DNA of 64,000 nt, from the NCBI GenBank assembly GCA_013399875.1, contig VXAZ01000263.1:311262-375261 (forward strand). Reading direction: 5' to 3'. Shown here piece after piece: positions 11,601 to 23,600 of the stretch. Both the position numbers and the translations under genes were made by a program. This DNA is from Gymnorhina tibicen. Its lineage: Eukaryota; Chordata; Aves; Passeriformes; Artamidae. The notes below the pieces were generated by a model. The model worked only from the letters and a program-made list of their open reading frames with translations, was not told the DNA's origin and did not search any database. The number at the start of each line of letters is the position of its first letter. Within the stretch, counting starts at the first letter, position 1.

Positions 11601-14600
11601 GCAACTTGATTTAGCCTAATTTTCTGCCAGTTTATCTATAGGGTCCACAAAGAAATGTGATGCAGTTACCTTTACCTCTCTACTTAGTAAATAATCTCTC
11701 TTTGGTACGGAAGTATGAGGAGAAAACATTTCTTGCCTACAGAAGACTGTCAAAATTAAATTTTTGTCTCCATTGAAAGAAAAACTTTTCTGTGAGAATT
11801 TTCTGTACATTTCACGTCTAGCTTTGAAATGTTCTTCGGAAACAAGCTCCTCATCAGGCAACATTTTCAATATATGCTAGCTCTTAATGTGGTCTCACTT
11901 GAAGTCTTGCATTGATTTCAGTTCTGTCTTTGCATACCAAGTAGGGCAGGGAAGAGACAAACAGTGCATTCTGCACGTATCAGCACATCACGTGAGAGAG
12001 GTATGGAATTAATGTGGGCAAGACTGGAGCACACATTTCAGTTTGGAAACTGTGGCACATCTAGGACAGACTCCCAGCATTTAAAGGAGGCCTCTGATTG
12101 TACTGTGCTACAACTGGGAAAACTACGCAGGCACTTGCTTGTTGTCTGAACTCCATAAATAAACTAGCAGGCAACTAGAAACTTCTAGTATCTTGAGAAC
12201 AGATTTTTTCCATGCAACATTCGAGAGGTGATTTCCCCTGTATTTTCAACAGCTTTACTGAAAGAAGAGACAAGTCAAGACAAGGCTATAAAAATATCTA
12301 TAGAGAAATACAAATGCTATACTCCTAAGACATTTAATTTACTGGATGATTTGCAGAACACATTTTAGCAGAAAGGAAAACATCACAAAGAGGAAGTTCC
12401 ACAGACCTACTTACACCATTCTAGGTTTTATGTGCAGAAACAATTACAGAATCATAGAATGTTTGGGCTGCAAGAGACCTAAAAGGTCTACTTCCAACCC
12501 TCCTGCCATGGGCAGGAGCACCAGCACTAGACCAAGTTGCTCAAATCCCCATAGCAACAGATGAGGAAAGGGGACTGAGGGTTGAAAGGGTTGTTTCTTT
12601 ATAGCTGGGAGAAGATACCCCTGTCCTCTACTGCTGGGTGCTTGCCTTGCCTCACTCAGGGTGTGCTTCCATACCTCTGTAAGTGGTTGTAAACAGCTTT
12701 TGCTCTGGACCCCTCCCTGCCAGTTTTGCTCATCTGACCCTGGGCAAACTCACTGAAGGAACAAGAGCTGGCAGAGAATTTAAAACCTAGTGTAAAAAAC
12801 CCCAAACCCACAACCTCAATACTGTTCTGTTCCTCCCTCTGTAGAGGGACAAGCCATGTCAACCGCAAGCACTCAGTTCTGCAGGACTCCAAACTGGGAC
12901 CTGGCTGCACAGATCCTGCTCTGAAGGGCAAGAGCTCAGGTTGTACAGTTTGTCCTTTGTTTTTCTTGGATAAGGTAGGGAATCTTTCATCCCCCCTCAA
13001 TTTCCTTCATAAATAACATATTTCCCTAAGCATTATGGGTAACTCAGATACTCTAATGTCAATTTTCAGCTTTCTGTAAGTCTCATAATTTACATTCAAC
13101 TTGGAAAAAGGGAGCTCGGTATTCAGCCAGAATATTTTTGTACAAAAATATTTGAGTATTATGGCATGATAATGTTTTTTCATACCAGCAAGAAGCTTTC
13201 CCTACCTAGACACTGAAAGTAATCAGTATAATTATAATGCTCAATAAAATTAGTTTGGGAAAAGGCACTACAGTTGAAATTTAACTAATTACTATAAATA
13301 GTTTCCCAAGTTTAAATTAAAATTATTATATTGCCCTCTTTTTGTTGTGTTTGTGGTTGGGTTTTTAAAAAGAAAATAAAAAATCTAAAATGCTGAGATT
13401 GGATGTGAAGAAATGAAAAGCCCTGACTCCTAATCAAGGTTTTTTCAGTGTAACAGCACAGAGAAGAATATTCATCCATATGTGACAAGGTAAACAATGA
13501 AGCAAGAGGGAGAAAAAGTAGGATTTGATAGGCATTAGTAAGTATTATCTGAAGGACAAACTGTGTCCTGCAGAAATGCTTTAGACCAGCCTAAGGGAAG
13601 ACACTGAAGTACCTTATACATAGGGCATGGTCTGGACATTCAGGAATTACAGAACTATTCCAGGCCACTGCACCTCTTTTAAGCAAAGGCTTTATTGCAG
13701 ATAGAGGTGTTTTGGAAAAACAAAACAAAACGAACTCTAAGTGAAGCAGTAGGGTACTAGAGTGTAGCTCTGAGTTCTGAGTAGCTGCACTAGCTGCCAA
13801 CACTGGGAAGACTCATGTCCAGAAAACACATGCTTCTCTGGCATTGTAAAGCTCTTCCAGTGTGCAGAGAAAACAGAAGAGAAAGGAAAACTGGCTTGTT
13901 AAAAATAGCTTGGAGCTGAGGACACCAGTTTTTAGACTAATTATTTATGAAAGTACAAGTAGACATGCAATCCACTCGGTGAAAAATTAAAGGGCCAGTT
14001 ATAAAGCTACCTTTGCTATGGGCCAGTAACACTGGGCTCTTTTCAGATTTTACATGCCCAGCTCTTGGCAAACAGAAGGAGTGGGCAGGGTAACAGCAAA
14101 TGAACTTATTAAAGGCAAAATATTAATTAAATATAATAGTGTAATTATTCATGTACAGATATATTATGCATGTATTGTACCTCTTCCAAGAAAAAAAAAT
14201 TCAAAACCAAATATAAAACCATGAAGTTTGTATTCATGTAAAGTATAACTACTGTGGAAGCCTTTAAACTTCATCATCCATCAGATCCCTCTGAATCTGT
14301 CAACTATTGATGCTACTGTGAAGACTTCAGACCACCGGTATTTTTAGGGGAAAACTACCCCTGCTTGAGTTTTATTTCACAGCCTGTGATAGTATAGCAG
14401 AGTTTGAAAGAGTTCTTGCTCCTGTCTTCTCCATAAAGAGATTAAAAGCAACTCTTGCTTCGATGGTCCCATCAGTTCAATGGCTGCTTTTGAAGTGTTG
14501 CTGATATAAATAGTGTGAATAAATAGTGTCCAGCTAAAGAAAATTTGCTGAGCTCTGTAGCTCTCACTGTCCTGGGAAAAGTAAAAAAAGCAACTTTTCC

Positions 14601-17600
14601 TATGTGAATATAACGACTTCCTAAGTCTCTTTTCTAGACTGCTTACACGTTAACCTCATTGAGGAAATGTGAACTTGAAAAATGTTCTTTCAATGAAAAA
14701 TGACTTTCATATGAAAAATGACTTTCAGTGATACCCCTGTGGATCAGCTTCCATATTTGTGTACATTATAAGGCACAGCTGGAAGAGAATAATTTGCCCT
14801 ATACACATGAGTGAAACATAAAATACCAAAATTCTCACTGTATGTGACAGTGTAATAGAACCATATACTATAAAAAAGTTACATGAAGTGAAACTGTATC
14901 TAGGCCAATGAATTGAGAAAGTCAAGATTTTCGAACAAAAATACATTAGAATAAATAGAAATGACCGGACACGCCTCCACACCAACCACTTCCCCTGCAG
15001 GTAACTGCACTAAGCTACGTACATAAGCAGAGAAACCATCCCAGGAGTTCTAGATCAGTTTGTATCCTACCCAGGAGTGCAAAATACAGCGACTTACAGT
15101 GCACAGTGATGGTGGTCGAGTCCATCATGCTTTTGTCAGTCAGAGAGCACTTGTATTCTCCTGTCGCATTTCGTCTGACATCTGTCATTATGTAAGTATC
15201 TGAGCTTCTTATACCTTCTGTTTCTCCCTGAAGGTGGAAAACAAGACATTTACTGTATATGGGCCTGCCAAACCCACGCTTTTTGTTGAGGTTTTTTTTT
15301 AATTATAAGGATGGTGAAATACTCCAAAGTACGTATAGACATGGCATCACTGAAGTGTAATTACCTATTAATTATACTAAGGTTTACTTTCTGCATGACA
15401 ACATAATTTTAAAAAACAACTACAATCAAGAGCTTACTCTTTTAATTGAATGACTAATTCATTTGAAGAGGATGTTAAAATACAAAATTTGAAAGTTTAG
15501 CAGAAAGAAATAGTCCACAAATAAGTACTGCAGAAATCAAAACAACAAAACTAATTGTGTTGCCAAATCTGATTCTGATATATTCCATCTAGGAATATAC
15601 TAGGAATGTATTGCATTGCACATTTTTGAACAGCACAAGCAAACCTTGCTTTATCCACATCACAATATAGACCTGGTCGGGTATACACTGCGTTATATGC
15701 AGTTATCTATAGACACTGGTGTTTTGAGCTAGCCAGGAAATGTTGCTTTCTGTCTGTCCAGTTCCTCAGTTTCCCCCTGATTACTGACTTAGATCAGCTT
15801 TGAAACAAGCATAGAATGATACGCTATCTCTGGATCCAGAAAGAGATTTGTATTACCTCTGAGCCTTTCAAAGGAATCACCCATTGCAGCTCTCCTTGAG
15901 AGAAAGGACTAGGATCAGGTAGCAGGGAGCCCGCAGATAAGACAAATTTGGGTGTTTAGCTCACTCACTGTGATAGTGGAGCAAGGAGAGATACCAGACA
16001 CTTTTTCACTGGCATTTAGTGAGTTTCTAGGATGACTCACTGAATCTAAATGGCTGTTCTGAGATAAGGACTTCAGCTCCTAGCTCCCCTTGCTCTCTTC
16101 AGCAATTCAAACATGCCAGGAGTCCAGAGTAGATGACGATTATGTTCAGAGGGTGACATGCTAGGTTTGAAATATCTGAAAGGATACCACTTCTGGCTTC
16201 TCGCAAGAGCAGCTCTGCTCAGTGCTGCAGCAGGAACAAATAAGGCATATAAAATAGGAGTGGGAAGCAGGACATGGGAACAAGGACCAGGAGCCTTAGA
16301 ATATAAAGCCACATCTGTCTGTGGATTTCACCAGTACTAAGAAGATTAATGGTAACAAAGCCTTTATTTTTCTCAGTCTGTGTCTTATGCATTTGACAGA
16401 TTTGTTCTCCTGTGCTGTCACACACATTCTTTTCTGTGTTTTTTATGCCACCAAACAATTAATTAATTAACTGAAGAAAAGAAATTGCACAAAGATTAAT
16501 CTGTGAAAGTCCAAAAAATAGCTGAACTAATTTGCTGTACTTTCACTGCTGGATCTGTGTTATGACAACAGATGAGATGGTTTTCTTCAAGATGCCAAAC
16601 TGCTGTAATCAAAATTGTTTATTAAAATACCTGATGATGGGAAATGAAGCCTTGTCATTTTTAGTAGGTCTAAACTCCTGACAAAAGTCGGGTGGGCTGG
16701 GAGGAAGGAGAGGTTTATTCAAAAATATTTTGCCAACTGAAGTGAGGCATTCTCAGAGCATGATATAATGGTCAATGTCTATCTTCAGTGTTTGTCGCAT
16801 TGAATTCCTTCCTTCATTTGTTACAAAACCACGTATACACTGACATGTAGCAATGTCTGTAGGAAGGAATGATGCAGAATATTTCACTAGGCAGTGACAG
16901 CAAGGCAGGACTTACTGGAATGTAAAACAGGAACTCCTGTGGAGGAGGGTTGCCATTTCCTGAGCACTTCAGAGTGATGTTATCGCCCTCTTTAATGGTA
17001 CTGCTTTGTGACAGCACTTGAATAGTCACCTTCTCTGTGGGGTCTGTGGAAATAATGAGCATATTTAATAGCTTCAGCATAATCCACACTGCAACACTAT
17101 GCATATGATATTCATGGCCCAAGAAAATGCAATTTTATCATCCTGCAGCTGAAAATATTTGCACTTGTAGATCTTTTCATAAAAGAATTTGAAGTTAATC
17201 ACACTCTATATTTTTGCCAATTAAGTGCAAAGAAGTCACATGACATAAAATTCATTTTTCTTCTCCAAAATACCTGTAACTGAAACAGCAATGGTTACAA
17301 CCATGTCATGAGCTTTAAAGCAAAAGAAATCCTGATTAGTATGAACCATTTCATGGTGTGATTTCATTATGAGGGATTAACTTGTCCTCTGTGAAATTCC
17401 CTGTTTGGAGGACTGCAGCAATCAGAAAAACAACTGAAGCTCTCAACGCCGTGTATTAGTATTAGATAATAGCCTTCTGGCATTAAAAAGAAAGAAATAT
17501 GAACTAAGCAACTATGTTCAGCCTATTCTATATGCTGATCACTGCAGGCTTTCAGAAAGATAAATCTGGTGAACATAATAGGACCCTTAACATAGTCAAC

Positions 17601-20600
17601 AGAACAGTAAATGTAACATACTTCTGTCATGTTCACTGGAGTTGAACTATAACTTACGTTTTACTTTCATAATTTTTTAAAGCAGAGTATTCTTTAGCAG
17701 ATGCTATTTTTTCTATGTAGAGGCCTAAATATAATTTTTAAAAAACAAACTAGAATGAACAAAATTAAAGAAAATAACATGGGCAGATAACTCTCACTTT
17801 TTTAATTTCAAAGGATAAATAAAATTCCATCAGAGATGCCAGTCCTGCATTAAGATACAGTACAGCACACCTTATTAGACACTAAAAAATCTACACAGCA
17901 GAGAAAGCCCTGGCTGACAAGTGATTTTGTGTGTTTAGTGAAGCGTGTGCTCTACAGCCCTTCCGACCCTCCAGGCATTTATCACGTCTGTCTTCTTCGA
18001 TGGGATTTCTCAATAACAGGAGCTGCAGGTCCCTGTGGCCTCTCGAGGACTGAGAGCCCCAGCACAGCACGGCACCTCACCCCTCCTCAGGGCAGGAGGG
18101 GTACTGGATTCCACAGCCTCCCTCCCTCCTTCAGAGCCTCGGCTCCCTTCCATGGCCAAACAAGCTCCTTCCTCAGTACCTTCAGAGCTGAAGCACAACT
18201 GTGCCTGCTTACGAAAAAGAAGTCCAGCATCACTGCTGGTATGGAATACAACAAATGTGATGAGATAGCTGGCCAGCAATGACATCCATGCCCCTCTTGG
18301 TAGCTGCTGGGCCAAAAACTCGGTTTCAGGGTGTCTTGGGGTGACTTTATGCTGTTGTATCCCCTACCACCGCTCTATGCCCAGACATGATTCCTGAGCC
18401 TTTCTATGCCTTTAAAACTGGATGCAAGAGACAGAGAAAAAAAAACTGAGCGAACTTTTCAAAACAGTTTGTTCTTCAAGGACACAGAGATTAGCTACTT
18501 CTGCTGTGGAGCAGAGGAAGCACCTCTTCTTGCTTTTCAGTCAGCTTTTCGGCTCTGTTTCTTCGGAGAGGGACAGAGAGTTGAAGTTTTATTCCTGGGA
18601 CTTCGGCTTTTTCCCTTCTTCTCTTCTGGACTTGTTCGGAACACCAGAACATCAGAACCCCACCGGGGAACCTTCCACCGGCCTGGAGGGGGTCCCCCGC
18701 GCCGACCCAGCTCCGAGGAGGAGGAGAGAGACCACACCCACAGAAGGACTCTAAAATCTTTCAGGTTTTCTCTCCAGAGCGAGAGATTTTATTATTTAGC
18801 ATTATTATTATTATTTTCCTGTGTGTTTGTTAAATAAATATTTTTTATTTTCTCCTTCACCTTCCTTCGAGGAAAATTTTTTTCCTGAACCTGGTTGGGG
18901 GGAGGGGTGGTTGTAACCTGCCTTCCTTTGAGGAGACGTTCCTTTTGGACGTTTCCCTGAATTTGGCCTAAACCACCACACAGGGGCTGCTGCAAAAACT
19001 TATCTCTCCTTCTGTCAAGTTTATGTTAAGGTAAAGTTATCATAAAGAATGTCTAGATATATCCTGGAACTGCTTAGGCTTTGTCTCAAGAGTGAAAAGG
19101 GAGGAATTATTAAAAAGTAAGAATTTGGGACTTTAATTTAGAGCAGGTTTTTCCCCAGAGAGATAAACAGAACTGGATTAAAAATGGACAAAGTAAACAA
19201 AAGTAACATTCTTGCAAGCCACCAGTCTTTTCTGTAGAAATATCTTACCCTTCTAGCTACTGTAATCAACCAGGAGCAAATTTTAATTTAATTTGCTGGA
19301 CTAGAAAAAACTCCCAAACATACAGAAGTAAATAGTGAGACTACTTAACTGCTGTCTAAGATGAAGAGGTCACTCTTCTGAGGAAGATACAGCCTGAGGA
19401 CAGGAAGATGGTGTCCAGTGCAATGCAGTGGTGCCTGGCATGAGTCATGTGCTCCCCTGCTTTCACTAATAAAGAGGAGCAGTCTGGTGAAAGCACATCT
19501 TGTCTCTCAGTGGCACATATGCCTGACTTGGCCCATCTTACTTGGTGCTTCTGCAAACCTGAGATTGTCCTTTCTACAACAGAAGAATTCCAGGAGCCAG
19601 CACTAAAAGGCAGCCATTTAGTAAACAAATGCTGCTATCCCAGAGCTGCCCCAGCAAACGTGCCATTTCAAGGAAAACACCAATGCTGGAAGCAGCATGA
19701 GTGTGAAGTGTCTGACTCCACTCTGTTATGTAAATCAGTTTATTCATAACAAGACAGATACCTAACAACAGGGCATGACTGGAAAGTCTGCCTGACAAAC
19801 ATTATCTTTTTACACTGATTACTGCTGAGCATAATTGGAGCCTAGAAAATTAAATATCTGAGATACAATCTAAGTCCAGCTCCAAAACTTCTCTCCTAGC
19901 ACTCCTTGCTTTCAGTAGCTTCCTCGTTTGCAGCTGCAAAACCAAGCACGTAACTGCTGCTTGCTGAGCTAAATTATCCTAATCCAAGTAACAACCAACA
20001 CAGCAAGAGCTAATTCACTCTTCTTCTCACACTAGGTTACAGTGGCTTGCTCCTTCTAGGATATGAACTAGATATTAAACACTTGAGTACTAAAGACTGC
20101 ACTAACTCAATACAAAGATAAAATAAAAAACCAAAACAAACAACAAAACATTTCTTGCATCCTGAGTGGATATATCTTTAAAAAAATTTTCTGTGGGCAT
20201 AATTTTAATCATGCTCTCCCCATTTCTTTAGGATAAATGTATAAGGTGAAAGGAATGAACAGCAGATCTTTATGATTTTGTTCTATTGCTTTAGAGATGC
20301 AAAATATCATAGTTTTGACAGTCTATATAAAATAAAAAAGGCTGAAAGACTTCCATTTCTTAAGATTTGGAGTCTGCCATTTTTTAAATCTGCATTATAT
20401 TTGACTCATGAAAAAAAATCACAATTATTGAGAAACTAATTAGGATCACTGAACTAAACTAAAAAAGCAAAACCAAATCAGACAGGTCATTAACATCAAC
20501 TAACAGCAGTCATGAAATGCATCTGTTAAAGCTTGGGCATCTATTAACAAAGAATTTCACAAATTCATTTGGGGATGCATTTAGGCAGAGTAAGGAACTG

Positions 20601-23600
20601 AAGTCACAGCAGATGAAAATACTCAGAAAGAAAATTGGGTAACTCCACATTCTAAAGCCAAAGTTCATACTGGAGGCCTCTTCACTACTGAAGGGTGTGC
20701 CTGCCTCCCACTACTTGCTAATTAGCAGCACACTGGTGGAATTAATTAAATTGTGTGTTACTAGACTAGGACTAGAAGAGCTAGGTTATCAAACAGTGAA
20801 TCTTTGCACAGAGGGCACATTATACATGGCCAGTGACCATCCCAGAGCCACGCAGCCTTCTTTTCCCATCACACTGGGTAGTTCTTACTTGCGAGCGCAT
20901 GTAGTACGTGCATCACAGAAATCTGGAAGAGCCTCACCCTCAACCTAATGCATGAAAGCAGAGGGGAAACGAGGACAGCACAGCATCTCTTGGCAAGTAA
21001 TAGCAACAAATGCTTTCTGGCCATTACATTTCTTGCCTGGGAACATCTGCCAGGCACAGCAGGAGTTATTCATGGTGACGGGGCTCCACAAATAACAGAA
21101 AAAAACCACAGTGAAATTTGGTACCCAGCTTTAGAGCAAAACAAAAAAAATAAGAAATGCATCTAGCTTTAAAGTGATGGGATAGGTGTCTGCAGGCTTG
21201 GAATGCTTATGGTATTTCCAGGACTAACAGCTGTCCCAGGGGTTTTCTTCTGCATTAGTTCTGCTGCTTTTCATTCTGGAGAAACAGCTGGTGAGAAGAC
21301 AGCTCCAGATGAAACCAAAGACCAGCTGCTCCAAGGTTTGGTTTTATTTGAACAAGGTCAAAACTGATCCCCTACCCTGTGGCTCAACAAACTTTACCTG
21401 TAGAGGAAAAGCAGCTGTCATCTAGGCACAACATACACGGCACTTCCAGCCTTGGCCTTTGTTTTCAGGGCAATGGTGCCCTCACACTATCTGGAGAGAT
21501 CCAGTGCCTTACTTATTTTCTTTGTATTCAGCTGGATTTCACAGCTGTCACACAACATATGCTAAGACATAGATGCTGGACTGTATACTTAGACCCTATC
21601 CTTCCCCAAACAGGGACTTATCTTTTATAAGATGAGGTATTACTTGAAACGTGCAGAGAGGTAACACTTGATTGGACATATTGTCTGTCTCCTGTTCCTC
21701 TACATCCTGCTGTGACCTGCTGCCTTCTGCAGTCCTTAAGAAGCATCATTTTACAAGACTTTGAAATGTCTCTTCCCCTGGTCTCTAAGTGCTTCCACGT
21801 CCTCTGATCTTTCCTTGCCAGCAGCCTGTTTTGTTTATTCAAAGGAGCATTACGATTTCCGCACCCATCCGTAACACAGTAGGGAAGCTACTTTAGAATT
21901 CAGTCCAGTTAGAAGCAATTATTTACACAAATTCTGTACTTAAAAGTCTACCAATATTCAAATTATATATTTTAAACGTAAAACACAGCATCCTGTGCTG
22001 TGCAAGGTAGACAGCCAGCATTAACTGCTTGGTGATGACTCTGCAAAGATGAAAAACATTTGAGTTTACTAAAAACTGTGTTGTGTATTTACTGTATATT
22101 TCAGGGAGCACAGAGTCACTCTAATCAACCACTATAACTTCTCTTAAAATTCTCAAAAGCCCATTTCACTATAACTCTTTATGGCTACCACTTTTCTCTT
22201 GTCAACAAAATCTTGATATTCAGTATTCTATTTTTAGGAAAAATGAAATCTCAGGTAAATCTGAAGATAATAAAAATTACCTTTGCTATGTACTCAGACC
22301 TTCTTGATGTAAACCAGTTTTGAAGAAACCATTTCAATAGCCAAGAAGCAACGACTCTCTAATTTTGTAAATTGTTTTTGATTTTTTGCTTTCCCCTGCC
22401 CCAGAAGTAAACTTGGAACAGCAAAAGATGCTTTTCAATAACTTACAGTGAACATCGAAGACAACTGGTTCAGACTGCATTGTTTTCTGGCCAGATGGTC
22501 CATAGTAAGTCACAATGCAAGAGAACTTGGCATTTACATCTTCCTTTGTTGGCATGTACTGAAGAGACGATGTCATGGTGAAGAGTCCAGTTGTTCTGTC
22601 CACAATCTTTTGCAAATTTATGACCACAACTGAAAAGGAAATAATGTTTCAGTGTCACACAGACAGAATTTGAAACCTTTTTCCTGTACGTTGTTGCCTG
22701 TCCTGCATTTGTGATCAGGCTGCAAACGTACAAGCAACATGACAGGTTACCCAAGAGATTCTGCAAAGTTTTCCTCTAGTACTGCCACTGAGGCATACCA
22801 GGAACATTTTACCAACAACATACTCCTAACCTACCAAATATTTTAAATCAAATCCAAACAAAAAACTAGCTGCAAACTGTTTTTAATATGAATCTCAGCC
22901 TAATTTGTAAGACAGAAAGAAGGCCTCAAAAATGATGGCATCAAATTTATTTTTTAAGCATTCTCTGATTTATGGAAGGAAAAATATTGTAGCCTGATCG
23001 GTCTGTCAAAGTTGAAAAGAAGGAAAAAAAAATAGCTGTTCTTACATATCCTGGAAAATAAATAGTTTTATAACATGATGGTCTAAATGGTCCAAAACAC
23101 AATATTGGGCAGGTATGAAACTGAGACAGTTAATACCTTAAAAGAAGTTGGAAATTAGATACAGGTTTCTGTTAGTTACATAGGCTCAAAAATAGCTTTG
23201 TGATAGCATTAATAAAGGCAATTCTCCTCCCCATGATGTGGTTTTAAAACTGGAACCAAAAGAGAAAGATTATGTGGCATAGCTTGGGTACTCTGAAAGG
23301 CCTAAACATCTCCTTCCAGTTACATCTTTCTATGTGAGCAGTTTCTCTCAAAGGAAGAATACATTAGAATAAAGCAGAGTAACCCTTATAAACACTCTTT
23401 GTCATGCATCCACCCATGTGTGGATCCAGGGACACTGGTCACTGCCAAAACATACCATCATCCACGGGCTGCAAAACTCTCCCGTTCTTGTACCACGTGA
23501 CATTGCCCTCGGGATAACTGTCTCTTGAAACGCACTCCCCGAGCTGCAAAACAAACACAAATTAGTCACTTGTTTCATCCACTAGGTTTTAACATAATCC

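Larger units (their letters stand above)
9561..15097 (-). other. ALCAM: ALCAM intron 8 (5537 nt)
   Basis: A phase-1 intron between domains 3 and 4. It holds a CR1 fragment at about 12447-12555, two TGAGTCA motifs 25 bp apart near 10880-10911, a 22-bp palindrome at 13131-13152 and an 18-bp direct repeat at 14693-14727. The rest is unassigned. Confidence 0.93.
17044..22446 (-). other. ALCAM: ALCAM intron 6 (5403 nt)
   Basis: A phase-1 intron between domains 2 and 3. It contains a solo LTR (18332-18980) and, directly beside it, a GC-richer block (about 17930-18326) that I cannot assign. The rest (18990-22440) is AT-rich and unassigned. Confidence 0.93.

Noticed and set aside
18010..18315. Minus-strand 101-codon frame with a hydrophobic start in intron 6
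   Set aside because: GC-rich sequence keeps frames open on both strands here; no known motif and no splice connection to ALCAM.
18406..18837. Plus-strand open frame of 143 codons
   Set aside because: It lies within LTR copy 1 and reads through non-coding LTR sequence.
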